This document shows positions 47,675 to 57,309 of a DNA stretch of 64,000 bases, in pieces; the stretch's first letter is position 1; the number at the start of each line of letters is the position of its first letter. The position numbers and the translations under genes are program-made. The DNA lies in contig CBDCBG010000006.1 of the NCBI GenBank assembly GCA_965214325.1, positions 3,286,001 to 3,350,000 on the forward strand, written 5' to 3'. Source of the stretch: JAJEFO01 sp965214325. Lineage in GTDB: Bacteria; Pseudomonadota; Alphaproteobacteria; Rhodobacterales; Rhodobacteraceae. Under the pieces are notes generated by a model. That model saw nothing but the letters and a program-made list of their open reading frames with translations. It had not been told where the DNA came from and made no database searches.

Positions 47675-49019
47675 TGATCACGTCAATGCGGAACGCGTCC
47701 ATCGGGTCGGAGAGCGTCAAGACATGATGGAGGCAGAACTCATGGACCGGCCCCCTGTCGATCTCGGCCGGCGAAAACGGAAACGAGAAGGTCGGCTGCT
47801 CTTCCTCGGATGTCAGGGGGTGGTGCAAGAGATAGGGATTCATGAGCTTGCCGATCTCGTTCGCGGTGCCCTGATCCGCAGCGGTGACTGTGCAGAGAAC
47901 GCCGATCTCGGTCGGGGCACCCGGCCTGGATTCCAGATCTCCGAGCGTGCTGTCGATGCCGACCAGCCGAAGGTCGCAGCGCCAGGCCTCCGGCGCGAGC
48001 CGCATCCGGCTCTTGACCTTGGCGGCGTGCCGTTGCCCGATGTCCTGGATCCAGGCTTGTGCGTTCTCCACGTATCGCGGGTCGCGAATGGTGGCCATCA
48101 AGAGAGTCTGGAAGCCCGCCACGCGCGCGCCTTCCAGCTTCACGGCGTATTGGTCCGACGCCACCCAGCGGGATCCTTCCACGCGGACGCGAACCTCGTC
48201 GAGCGCCTCGTAAGTGGCGTCAGTCACGTCGAGATGCCCGCCCGGCTCGTGAAGGATGAACGGATCCGAATTCTCGTAGAGCATGTGTGCGAGGACCGTT
48301 TGCGGGGTTGCGCGGGCATCGTCTGCCAAGGGGTGCACGGTGAATCCGGCCTTGTCGAACTCTACCATCAAGACGCCGGACTGGGGATTCGTGGCGCAAA
48401 GCGCGCCGCACTCGGCAATCTTGGCCCCGTGCCATGCGCCGCCAGCGTGGTTGCCCCGCATCAGCGGAAGCGCCGCTATGGTGGCCGTGTCGGTCGTGCG
48501 GCCCGCGATGATGATCTCGGCCCCGGTTTCGATGGCCTTCTGGATCTGCTCGGCGCCTGCAAGGGCCACGACATGGGTGCAATCCTCGATGGTCTTGCGA
48601 CCCAGGTCCGGCGCGCCGTCCAGGGCCGAGACCTGGCCGGAGGCGTGGAGCTGGCCGATTTCGTTCGGATCCTGTTCGGACTTGAGTGTCGCGACCCTCG
48701 ACGCCCAGCCGAGTTCTTCCAGGCATTCGCGCGTTATGTCGACAAGCCAGTCCACCATCCCGTCCGTGCCGCAGGTGCCCGCGGTTCCCATGACGAGCGG
48801 GCACGCTGCGGTTCGCGCGGCCTCGATCAGCCCCTTCCATTCAAGCTTGGTCGAGCTCCGCGCGTATTTCGACACGCCGCAGCCGAGATAGGCCGGCCCG
48901 CTGTCGGTCGAGCCGCCGTCGATCGCGATGAGATCCGGCTTCATCCTGGTTCCGCGTTCAAGCGCCGTCTTGTCGTAGTCGAGGCCGAGCGCCCCGGAGG
49001 GAACGAGGATGCGCGTCAT
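47667..49019 (-). CDS. AtuA-like (DUF1446) protein
   Basis: 450 residues. Features: DLIAIDGGSTDSGPAYLG, LVMGTAGTCGTDGMVDWLV, IIAGRTTDTATIAALPLMRG, AKIAECGALCATNP and a C-terminal FCLHHVLTLSDPMDAFRIDV. The family takes its name from acyclic terpene utilisation in Pseudomonas, but many members occur with tricarboxylate transporters and CoA-transferases as here. A hydratase or isomerase-type role on a CoA thioester or acid is an inference. ATG 49019 (MTRILVPSGALG). Confidence 0.85.
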   Translation of the reverse strand: MTRILVPSGALGLDYDKTALERGTRMKPDLIAIDGGSTDSGPAYLGCGVSKYARSSTKLEWKGLIEAARTAACPLVMGTAGTCGTDGMVDWLVDITRECLEELGWASRVATLKSEQDPNEIGQLHASGQVSALDGAPDLGRKTIEDCTHVVALAGAEQIQKAIETGAEIIIAGRTTDTATIAALPLMRGNHAGGAWHGAKIAECGALCATNPQSGVLMVEFDKAGFTVHPLADDARATPQTVLAHMLYENSDPFILHEPGGHLDVTDATYEALDEVRVRVEGSRWVASDQYAVKLEGARVAGFQTLLMATIRDPRYVENAQAWIQDIGQRHAAKVKSRMRLAPEAWRCDLRLVGIDSTLGDLESRPGAPTEIGVLCTVTAADQGTANEIGKLMNPYLLHHPLTSEEEQPTFSFPFSPAEIDRGPVHEFCLHHVLTLSDPMDAFRIDVINA

Positions 49020-49208
49020 GGTTCGGTTCGTCCGCATTTTGGCACTGGTTCACGGGGGTCTCGCATCCGTCGCGCGGCGCACGGCCCGAAGTGGTATGCA
49101 GGCCCGCATCCGAGAATGGATCCGTTGCCGGAGAAGCCTCGACGTTGCGGGACATTCTGTGCCCTTGCGTCGCCGTGGCCTGCCGGCATTGCACCTTCCT
49201 GGTCGCGT

Positions 49209-50753
49209 TCAGTCACTGATCGCCTGGGGTTTCTTGATCACGTGGCGGAGGAACATCGGCGCCACGAATCCCGCAAGGGCAAGGACGAGAAGCGAAGAGG
49301 GGATCGCGGAATAGAATTCATACGCGTCCGACGGACCGTGCCACCGGAATCCGAACAGGAACCGCCAGTCGCCATCCGAGAGTATCATCGCGCGACGCAG
49401 CGCGTCCTCCATGTGATTGCCAAGGAGGATTCCAAGGATGATGGGCACGGTTGGAACGTCCAGCTTGCGGAATATCCAGCCGACGATGCCGAAGAAGATC
49501 ATCAGCAGGAGATCGAAATAGCTGCCCGAAAGCGAGTAGATGCCGACGAAGGAGATCATCATCACGCCCGGCAGCAGAACCCATGCCGGCACGCTCAGGA
49601 TGTGGACGAACATCTTCACCATCGGCACGTTCATTGCCAGAAGGACGAAGTTCGCGATCAGCAGCGAGGCGATAAGGCCCCACACGACGTCCGGCCGGTC
49701 GGTGAACAGGGTCGGCCCCGGCGTGATGTTGAGCGTCAGCAACAGCGCCAGCAGCACGGCGGTCGTTCCGGATCCGGGCACGCCGAGCGTAAGCATCGGC
49801 ACGAGCGCACCGCCGGCTGCGGCGTTGTTCCCCGCCTCGGGCGCCATCACGCCCTTGGGCACGCCGGTTCCGAATCCGCCATTTTCGCCCTGCACGTTCT
49901 TCTCGCCCATATAGGCCAGGAACGAACCGAGCGACGCGCCGGCACCGGGAAGCACGCCGGCGATGAACCCGATCACGCTGGAGCGCAGCATCGTGCCAGC
50001 GCCCTTCGCCAGGTCGCGGACCGGCAGGGTCACCTTTCCGAGCTTGACCCCGATGGATGACTCCCTGCCATGGCTTTCAATGAAGACGAATACCTCTGCG
50101 ACCGCGAAGAGCCCGACGATCGCGACCAGGAAGTCGACGCCGTCCATCAGGTGCAGGTTGCCGCCGGTGAAGCGCGGCATCCCGGTCTGGTTGTCGAGCC
50201 CGATCATGGCGATGCCGAGCCCGATGCAGGAGGCGAGAGCGGCCTTGGCCTGGTTCTTGGAGGCGATGCCTCCCAAGGTCGAGAACGCGAGCAGGTAGAG
50301 CGCGAAATACTCCGACGGACCGAACTGGTAGGCAATGCGGGATAGGAGGGGCGCGAGCAGCATCAGGCCGATCGTCGCAAACAGCGCGCCGAAGAAGCTT
50401 GCAAAGCCGGACAGCACGAGAGCGTCGCCGGCTCGACCCGCCTTGGCCATCGGGTAGCCGTCAAGCGTCGTCATCAGCGCAGGCTCGTCGCCGGGGATGT
50501 TGAGAAGGATGGAACTGATCCGCCCCCCGTACATCGCGCCGTAGTAGACTGCGGTCATCAGGACGAGGGCGGATGTCGCGTCGAGACCGAGCGAGAATGC
50601 AAGCGGGATCAGGATGGCGACGCCGTTCGACGGGCCGAGGCCGGGAAGCGCACCGATAATGGTTCCGAGAAAGCACCCCGCAACGGCGAGAAAGAGCGTG
50701 AACGGCGAAAGCGCGACGCTGAAGCCGAGGGCGAGGTTCGAGAAGAGCTCCAT
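49209..50753 (-). CDS. tctA: Tripartite tricarboxylate transporter large membrane subunit TctA, system 2
   Basis: 514 residues. Signature loops GALPGLGPSNGVAILIPLAF and GVLPGAGASLGSFLAYMGEKN; EAGNNAAAGGALVPMLTLGVPGSGTTAVLL. A C-terminal extension of about 15 residues is positively charged. ATG 50753 overlaps the tctB stop. About 190 bp lie between its stop and the atuA start, so catabolic genes and transporter probably form one transcription unit. Confidence 0.93.
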   Translation of the reverse strand: MELFSNLALGFSVALSPFTLFLAVAGCFLGTIIGALPGLGPSNGVAILIPLAFSLGLDATSALVLMTAVYYGAMYGGRISSILLNIPGDEPALMTTLDGYPMAKAGRAGDALVLSGFASFFGALFATIGLMLLAPLLSRIAYQFGPSEYFALYLLAFSTLGGIASKNQAKAALASCIGLGIAMIGLDNQTGMPRFTGGNLHLMDGVDFLVAIVGLFAVAEVFVFIESHGRESSIGVKLGKVTLPVRDLAKGAGTMLRSSVIGFIAGVLPGAGASLGSFLAYMGEKNVQGENGGFGTGVPKGVMAPEAGNNAAAGGALVPMLTLGVPGSGTTAVLLALLLTLNITPGPTLFTDRPDVVWGLIASLLIANFVLLAMNVPMVKMFVHILSVPAWVLLPGVMMISFVGIYSLSGSYFDLLLMIFFGIVGWIFRKLDVPTVPIILGILLGNHMEDALRRAMILSDGDWRFLFGFRWHGPSDAYEFYSAIPSSLLVLALAGFVAPMFLRHVIKKPQAISD

Positions 50754-51196
50754 CAGCCGAGCCACGCCTTGGGCAAGGGCTGAAGGCCGAGGCCGAGCGC
50801 ATACTTGAATATCAGGAACAGCCCGATCGACAGGCCAAGGCCGGTGATTGCCGCAGGCAGCGGCCGAGGCGAGATCTGGAGGCTCAGGATGGCTGCGCTG
50901 ATCGCCGTGGGCATCAGGAAGCCGAGCGGCTTCAGGGCGTGGGCGTAGGCTGCCATCACGAGGACGGCGATCGCGATGTTGCCAAGCGTCATTCGGCCAG
51001 GCCACGTTGGCTCATCATCGGGCCGGAAGACAAAGACCAGCCCGCAGATCGTCGCGACCCCGGCCAGTATGAGCGGGAAGGTCTTCGATCCGACAGGGTC
51101 CGACATGAAGCTGGCCTGTATCTGGAAGGCGCCCGCCATGTAGGCGAGCGCCCCCAGTATCACGACCACTCCGAAGAGACGGTCGGTAAGTTTCAC
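50753..51196 (-). CDS. tctB: Tripartite tricarboxylate transporter small membrane subunit TctB, system 2
   Basis: 147 residues, four membrane segments (VVVILGALAYMAGAF, LILAGVATICGLVFVF, IAIAVLVMAAYAHAL, ITGLGLSIGLFLIFKYALG), with the DPVGSKTFPLILAG motif common in TctB. Overlaps both neighbours by a few bases. Confidence 0.88.
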   Translation of the reverse strand: MKLTDRLFGVVVILGALAYMAGAFQIQASFMSDPVGSKTFPLILAGVATICGLVFVFRPDDEPTWPGRMTLGNIAIAVLVMAAYAHALKPLGFLMPTAISAAILSLQISPRPLPAAITGLGLSIGLFLIFKYALGLGLQPLPKAWLG

Positions 51197-52158
51197 TGGA
51201 TCACGCCGATCTCTTTCGAGAGTTCGACCGTATCGGCAATGACGCCGTCAACCCAGCTTTGGAAGTCGCCGCCGACCTTGGTGAAGGGGGCGAGACCGTT
51301 GGCGACCATGGCGTCCTTCCACTCCTGGCTGTCAGCCACTGCCTGGAGCCTGCCGCCCCAAGCCTCGAAGTCGTCGTCCGAGATGCCTTTCGGCACATAG
51401 AGGCCGCGCCAGTTCACGGCGACGACGTCAAAGCCCTGCTCCATGGCCGTCGGGATGGCCTCGAAGCCCGGCACCCGCTCCTCGGTGAGGACGGCAAGCG
51501 CGCGCACCTCGCCCGACTGGAGGAAGCCGACGATTTCGGACATGTCGCCGGTCATGCCCTGGGTAAAGCCGCCGATCGTCTGGGTGATCGCGTCGCCACC
51601 GCCGTCAAGGCCGATATACTTGACTTTCGTGATGTCGGTGAACCCGGCCTCCTTCAGCACCATGAGCACTTTCAGGTGGTCGAAACCGCCCGCGGCCGAG
51701 CCGCCGCCAAAGGCGACGGAGCCGGGATCGGCCTTGATCGCGTCGACCATGTCGCCGAGTGACATGAACGGACTGTCGGCGGCCACGACAATCACGCCGG
51801 GATCGGCGCCGATTGCGCCCACGAAACGCACCTGGTCGGCGGTCAGGCCGGCATAGGCGTTCTGTGCAAGGCGTGTTGCCGTGGCCTGGCTGGCCGCGAC
51901 GATCAAGTCTCTGTCATCGCCGCGTTCATTGACCACGTGGCTGAAGGCCAGGCCTCCGCCGCCGCCGGCCATGTTGGTGACTTGGACCGGCGAGTCCACC
52001 TGGCCGATGTCGTAGAGGATCTTGCCGATCTGGCGACAAGTGAAGTCCCAGCCGCCGCCGGGATTGGCCGGTGCGATGCACTCGGTTGCCGCTAGGGCGG
52101 CCGAGCCCGCAACTGACATGATCGCGCCCAATGCGAGCGCACGGAATTTTGTTTGCAT
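51193..52158 (-). CDS. tctC: Periplasmic solute-binding protein TctC, system 2
   Basis: 321 residues. Signal peptide MQTKFRALALGAIMSVAGSA with cleavage near ALA, then ECIAPANPGGGWDFTCRQIGKIL, the ligand-loop motif of the citrate-type TctC subgroup (PGGGWD). MAGGGGGLAFSHV and VAFGGGSAAGGFDHLKVL are also typical. The PGGGWD subgroup binds tricarballylate/citrate-like acids in studied members, which fits the citryl-CoA-lyase-like gene downstream. First gene of its operon. Confidence 0.92.
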   Translation of the reverse strand: MQTKFRALALGAIMSVAGSAALAATECIAPANPGGGWDFTCRQIGKILYDIGQVDSPVQVTNMAGGGGGLAFSHVVNERGDDRDLIVAASQATATRLAQNAYAGLTADQVRFVGAIGADPGVIVVAADSPFMSLGDMVDAIKADPGSVAFGGGSAAGGFDHLKVLMVLKEAGFTDITKVKYIGLDGGGDAITQTIGGFTQGMTGDMSEIVGFLQSGEVRALAVLTEERVPGFEAIPTAMEQGFDVVAVNWRGLYVPKGISDDDFEAWGGRLQAVADSQEWKDAMVANGLAPFTKVGGDFQSWVDGVIADTVELSKEIGVIQ

Positions 52159-52284
52159 GTTTTTCTCCCTAGGACTGGTTGATTGCCGCTTGTTGCGGCG
52201 AGTCCGTCGACGAACTAACGACGCTGTGAGAGAAATTTCAACCCCTCATTGACGGGTCGGCTGGGCAATCGCGATTGAAGGGTC

Positions 52285-52503
52285 TTTCCTTTGCTCGTGC
52301 TGGATTGCGTGACTTGTTGCGTGCAACACTTGCGGACAAACGCGACCCGGCGCGACCTCCATGAAATGCTGGCGATCGCGCGCCCGCGCGTGCTCCGCGA
52401 CGCGAGGGAAAGGCACGTTGGGCGCTTCATGCAGTTCGCGCACGGGATCCGGAGCCACGACGCCTTCGAGGCGCTCTTCAGGGCTCTCAAAAAGAATTTT
52501 TGA
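52285..52503 (+). pseudogene. ISAs1-family transposase, N-terminal fragment
   Basis: Reads RDLHEMLAIA...ERHVGRFMQFAHGIRSHDAFEALFRAL, which resembles the N-terminal LLTIALCA...FL.L.HGIPSHDTFGRVF pattern of ISAs1 transposases but is degraded. It stops at 52503. A C-terminal ISAs1 fragment occurs at 56716. Confidence 0.45.
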
Positions 52504-53414
52504 CCGCTTACGCTCCCGAGCCATCCCCATGGCGCGGACGCCGTGGTCTGGAGGGACGCGACCCATGCCCGGGTGAAGGACATCCTGAAGAACCCGGCGA
52601 TGGGCGGCGCCTATGCCTTCGGGAAGGCGCGGTTCGGCTACCGGGACGATGGAACGCTGCTGGCACCAGAGGAGAGGTGGCGGATCCTGAAGCCCGGGCG
52701 TCATGAAGGGTACGTGAGCTGGCCCGAATGGCTGGAGGCGCAGGAGACCCTGGCGGCGAACTCGACCGTTCGCCACGGGAAGCGCAGCGCGGCGCGCGAG
52801 GGGGCGGCGCTTCTCCAGGGCCTCGCCGTCTGCGGCCATTGCGGCAGGTCGATCCAGGTCCGGTACAACACGGGCCGGAGCTGCCACTGCAACCGACGCA
52901 CGGCGGACACCGGTCAGAAGCGAAGCTGCCTCTCGGTCGGCGGCATCGCAATCGACAAGGCCGTCGCCGACCGCTTTCTCGAACTGGTGTCGCCGACCTG
53001 GAGCGGTGTCTGGAGGCGGTGTAGGGGCGGAGCCGGCGGAAGCGGCGCTGCGAAGCCAGCGGCTGGAGCTTGAGCCCTGCCGCTGCGAGGCCGGCCTCGC
53101 GGAACGGCGCTACCGGAAGGTCGATCCCGGCAACCGCCTGATCGCGGCGACCCTGGAGCGGGAACGGGAGGCGGCGCTGCGCGCTGTGGAGAGCGCGGAG
53201 TTCGCGCTGGAGGCGGCCCGGGAGCGGCAGCCCGAGGACCTGGCGCCGTCGTTCTTCGCGGACCTCGGAACCGCGCTGGAGCGGGTCTGGAACGCGCCGG
53301 AGACGACCCGCCGAGACCGCAAGCGCCTGCTTGCCTGTCTTGTCGAGGAAGTCACCCTCCAGGTGGTCGAGGACGGCCGGACCGAGGTCGTCATCCACTG
53401 GCGGGGCGGCCGGG

Positions 53415-55872
53415 CAATGGCATTGACTTAAGGAATCGGCGCTGTTGACTTAACGGGACGTGGAAGGTCCAGCAGCGGAAGGCGTGTATTCCGCTTGTCG
53501 TGCGTGGTTCAGCTGGCGGCGGCGACCTTCCCCTTTCGCGACCATTTGTTTCTGGGCTTGCGTGACATCCTCGGATAGCTGCGGTCGGGCCTTTCGCGCT
53601 GCCAGAGTGCGGCGACGTCGTCGACGATGCGCGAGACGGTTTCGGCGAGGGCGTCGGCCTGGGCGAGCGCGAGGGCCTCGAAGTTGCGGAAGACCGCTGC
53701 TGCGGCGTTCTTGAAGTTCACCCTCTTCGGGTGTCCGTCCCCGGGCGCTGCGTTGATTTCCCCGTCGATCTCGTTGGTCATCAGGCGGGTGGCGGTGACC
53801 ATGACGAAGCTGGCGTAGAGTTCCTGCAGGACGCCGCGCTCGTTTTCGGCGCGGAAGGACTCGACGGCCAGGAACCACTTGGCGGTCTTGTACATCTCTT
53901 CAAGACGCCAACGCGCCCGATAGATCGCGGCCAGGTCCTCGACGCGGAAGCCGTCGTCTTCCGTGAGCGTGGTGCCGAGGGCGAAGACCGTGTCGCCGGC
54001 GGCGTAGCGGACCAGCCTCAGCTTCAGCGGCCCGAACGCGGCACCTGGGTGGCGGGCCTTCAGCCGGGCCAGCGCCTTGCCGTCGGGCCGGATCTCGACC
54101 GTCCTGTCGTCCAGCGAGCCGGCGAGGAAGGCGACGGTCTCCGCGTTCGCATCCCGCTTGAGCCGGAACACGGCGTCCTGGCCCCGGACGACGTGGGCGA
54201 GAAGCATCTCGTAGGAGAAGTAGCCCCGGTCGTAGACGACCACGTCCCCGGCGGACAGGGCCTTGAGGTGCCTGGCTGCGGCGCGGCGCTCGTTGGTGTC
54301 GGCGTGCAGTCCGAAGTCGAACGGCAGCCGCGGCTCCAGTTCGTAAAGGCAGCTGACCAGACCCTGCGGGTAGTGTGCATGCTTGCCCGGCGTCGCGTAT
54401 CCGGCATCCACGAGCGGCCTCGGCAGGTTGATCTTGGCTCCGTCGACGCCGAAGACCCGCCGTCCCTTCCAGAGCGGGCGGTCAGGGGCCTCGGCCAGGA
54501 TCTCCCGGTGAAGCTCCCTGAAGACCTCCGGGTCGACCTTGGCGCGCGCCCGGGACATCGACGACGGCGTCACCGGGCGGTCCTGCGGCAGCGTCACGCC
54601 CATCCTGCGGGCGCTCTCCCAGATCTCGGCGAGGGCTGAGCCGTAACTGCGCCCCGTGCCGAACACGAGGCGGAGGACGAAGAGGACGACCAGGAAGGTG
54701 CCGATCAGTCGGCGGCGCACCCGCCACTCGCGGTCGTGGCGCTCGGACGTCCTGGCGGCGGCGGCGGCGACCGCGCTCCACATCCCGGCGGCCGTCCGCG
54801 CGCTTTCCGGAGCGCGGGCCGGCCTGCGTCTTGTCTCCTTCCTCTCGCCGCGCAGCGCGGCCCGGGCGTCCGTCTCCAGCTCGAGCACGTACACGTTCTT
54901 GGGTACGCTGCGGGAGGCCGTGGCGCCGATCTCCGTCCATCCCGCCGCGCGGTAGCAACTGCCCTCCTGCTCCTGCGGGTCGACGAACGTCTCCACAAGG
55001 AGCGGGTGCACACCCCAGCGCCGGTGCCAATCGTCGGCGACCCGTCGGGCCGCCAGCGACAGGGACCGGGAGGCAAGGTTCCTGACGCTGACCCATGGAA
55101 ACACCAGGAACCGGCTGTTCCTGAGAAGGCGGGCGAGGCCCGCGTCGCGCTGCCGCCGGTCCCATCCGACCCACGCGTCGCGAACCGGCAGCGCGCCCGC
55201 GCTCTCGAACATCAGGCAGCCCAGGCGGCGGCCGTGAGCGTCGAGGATGAAATACGCGAGATGGCAGCCGATGGGCGACATGTAGCCGCGCGGATGGTAC
55301 CGGTCCACGAGCTCGTTCCATTCCGCCAGATCCCGTCCGCCGGCGGCGATTTCCAGCGTGACCGGCTCCAGGGCCGGGAGCGGCGCGTTGATCGGCTCCC
55401 CGGGTTCGCCGGCCTCGGTGCGGGCGGGAGCGTTGCGCCGCCCGCCCGTCTCGCGCCGCTCCGGCAGGGTCAGGATGCCCAGCCTCTCCAGTTCCTCAAG
55501 AACCCGCAGGCAGAACTGCTCCCTGTAGGTTCCGGACGGCGTGTGCCAGTTGAAGTTCTCGCACAGCGTGCGGGCAAGTTCCCGCCGGCTGTCGTTCGGG
55601 AACAGCTCGACCGTCTCCTTCATGAGCGCGATCTGCCTCCGCGTCAGGCGCTTGCCGAAAAAGGTGGTGGCTTCCAGGTTCTCGATGCGCGGATCCATCG
55701 TGGCCTCCCTCGGGACGGACGGACTGGGTCGATGCTATGATGAACCGATCCGCTCCATGAGTCAAGCCCGAACGAAAGATCCCCGCGCGAGCGCGGAAAC
55801 GCCCAAAAAACATGGACTTTGAAAAGGCGCGAAAATCAGGAAAATCTGATCGGGCCTAATTCAATGCCATTG
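53415..55872 (-). mobile_element. DUF4338/IS4-family insertion sequence, copy B
   Basis: 2,458 bp, same length, termini (CAATGGCATTGA / TCAATGCCATTG) and encoded protein as copy A at 29287. The target GGCGGCCGGG is duplicated exactly at 53405-53414 and 55873-55882. Inserted in the recombinase pseudogene. Confidence 0.92.
53509..55698 (-). CDS. DUF4338 domain fused to IS4-family transposase, copy B
   Basis: 729 residues, residue-for-residue the same as the protein at 29381-31570: DUF4338/DruA-like domain around residues 110-280, then IS4 core with Asp in FGVDGAKIN, Asp in VYDRGYFS and Glu in the YREK motif. Identical copies at two sites 24 kb apart give substrate for recombination between them (same orientation, so deletion of the intervening segment is possible). 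Confidence 0.92.
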   Translation of the reverse strand: MDPRIENLEATTFFGKRLTRRQIALMKETVELFPNDSRRELARTLCENFNWHTPSGTYREQFCLRVLEELERLGILTLPERRETGGRRNAPARTEAGEPGEPINAPLPALEPVTLEIAAGGRDLAEWNELVDRYHPRGYMSPIGCHLAYFILDAHGRRLGCLMFESAGALPVRDAWVGWDRRQRDAGLARLLRNSRFLVFPWVSVRNLASRSLSLAARRVADDWHRRWGVHPLLVETFVDPQEQEGSCYRAAGWTEIGATASRSVPKNVYVLELETDARAALRGERKETRRRPARAPESARTAAGMWSAVAAAAARTSERHDREWRVRRRLIGTFLVVLFVLRLVFGTGRSYGSALAEIWESARRMGVTLPQDRPVTPSSMSRARAKVDPEVFRELHREILAEAPDRPLWKGRRVFGVDGAKINLPRPLVDAGYATPGKHAHYPQGLVSCLYELEPRLPFDFGLHADTNERRAAARHLKALSAGDVVVYDRGYFSYEMLLAHVVRGQDAVFRLKRDANAETVAFLAGSLDDRTVEIRPDGKALARLKARHPGAAFGPLKLRLVRYAAGDTVFALGTTLTEDDGFRVEDLAAIYRARWRLEEMYKTAKWFLAVESFRAENERGVLQELYASFVMVTATRLMTNEIDGEINAAPGDGHPKRVNFKNAAAAVFRNFEALALAQADALAETVSRIVDDVAALWQRERPDRSYPRMSRKPRNKWSRKGKVAAAS

Positions 55873-56715
55873 GGCGGCCGGGCGGACGCCCTTTCGGTCA
55901 GGCGCAACAAGCGGAAGCCGGTCCGCCGGCATGACGACGTCGACACGGTCGAGCTGGTTCGCCGCCTGGCCCGGTTCTGTCCCGACAACCAGATAGCCGG
56001 AATCCTGAACGGCCAGGGGCGGCGGCGCGGGAACTCGGGGTTGCGGATGCCACGCCCTGTCGCCGGGTCAACGCCGGCATCCTGCCCGGCGTCCGTCCGG
56101 ACGTGCCCGGAGCGCCGCTTCGCGTCCGGATGGGCGCCGACTTCCGCAGCCGGTTCCGTCTCGACCCGCCCGAGGGGTTCGTCCCGCTCCGGGAGGCGAT
56201 GCGGCGCCTTGGCGTCTCGCGCCAGACGGTCTGGCAAAGGGTCGCGTGCGGGGAGCTGGAGTCCTGCCACGTGAAGCGCGGGGCCGTCCGCGGCCTTTGC
56301 GTCCGGCTGGAAGAGGACGGGCTTCCGCTCTTCGAGGGAACGGCTGCGGAGCGGGAGCATGGCAATGCGTGACGACCCGGCCTCGGTCTCGCCCCGCAAA
56401 GCTCGCCGCCAGCGGCGCCGGAAGGCTGTTCAGGCCGCTCCGGGCGGCGGACGTGCGAGAAATTGCAGATCCGGGACGGGATTCCCTGGTGACGCCGCCT
56501 GCCGCAGGCCCTGTGCGACCGACGTGCGTTCAGGCGGCCGGAACGACGTTTCCGGGCCTCCGCAAGCCATCCGCACCGCGCAAGGCCGGGGCGGCGCATT
56601 TGCCGCCGTTCCGAGGCATCCAGGATTGTCGTTGTGCTTCAGTGTCTTGCATGCTGACTTCGAAAAACCCGGACCTCGATTTGAAAAGGAGCAGTACGAT
56701 TGATGAATCGAGGCC

Positions 56716-56930
56716 AGTCACCACATTCTTGACTGGAGCTTCGACGTGGACCGCAGCCGGACCCGTACCGGCCACGGCCCGGAGAACACGACCCTGCTGC
56801 GGCGCTTCGCGATCGGCCTCATCAAGGCTCGCGGGCTCGCCGTCGCGGAGACGATGCGTCGGCTGGGTCGGGACGCGCGGCGCGTGCCCGGCTTCCTGAA
56901 GATGACCGATGATCGGCAAGCCCGTCATGG
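56716..56930 (+). pseudogene. ISAs1-family transposase, C-terminal fragment
   Basis: Reads HILDWSFDVDRSRTRTGHGPENTTLLRRFAIGLIKARG, then VAETMRRLGRDARRVPGFLKMTDD. This is the characteristic end of ISAs1/H-repeat transposases (the LxWxFxxDxxRxRxGHAPxNxxxLRRFAxxLIK pattern). The catalytic part is missing. Stretches between 56373 and 56715 hold nothing recognisable. Confidence 0.75.
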
Positions 56931-57309
56931 ACCACGAACGCGGAGCATCCGTCATCAGGACGAATGGAACCCGATGCCCGGGCACCGCATCCGGACGGAT
57001 TCCAGCGTCAGCGGGCGCAAGAACCAATTGGCCGTGCGGAAATCGCCGGCTGACATTGACGCGTCTTGAGCTCGCCGATATCCTCCTTGCAACCAATGTA
57101 GGTCGCACCGTTCCTCAGCCATGACATCTAGGCCCGAATCCAGTTGGTCGAAGAATGCTGCAAGATGCAGGAACCGGTCGGAGACACAAGCCAACCTCGC
57201 GGGAGGAATTCATGCCTTCGCGAGCAAATGATTTGGCCCGAGATAATCTCCAATTGCAAAGTGCTCAGCTAGTGTTCGCTGGGCAGCCGGAAAATGAGGT
57301 GCCGACGAC
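56931..57309. other. Leader region of the GPP34-P450 gene
   Basis: No gene is supported. Composition shifts from GC-rich to clearly AT-richer around 57190-57300 (for example AGATAATCTCCAATTGC), marking the left border of the compositionally distinct 57.2-61.9 kb segment. Confidence 0.45.

Larger units (their letters stand above)
52543..56372 (+). pseudogene. Large serine recombinase, decayed and split by a DUF4338/IS4 element
   Basis: Recombinase domain tail (VKDILKNPAMGGAYAFGKARF), zinc ribbon (GLAVCGHCGRSIQVRYN...CHCNRR) and coiled-coil region (LERCLEAV, EPAEAALRSQRLELE, AATLEREREAALRAVESAEFALEAARER) appear in shifting frames, with at least two frameshifts near 52990-53025. At 53414 the frame (VVIHWRGGR) is cut by the inserted IS. 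It resumes exactly after the 10-bp duplication at 55883 (ADALSVRRNKRKPVRRHDDVDTVELVRRLARF, NQIAGILNGQGRRRGN). Another shift leads to the helix-turn-helix tail (LREAMRRLGVSRQTVWQRVACGELES) ending 56372. The catalytic resolvase domain is absent. Confidence 0.75.
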
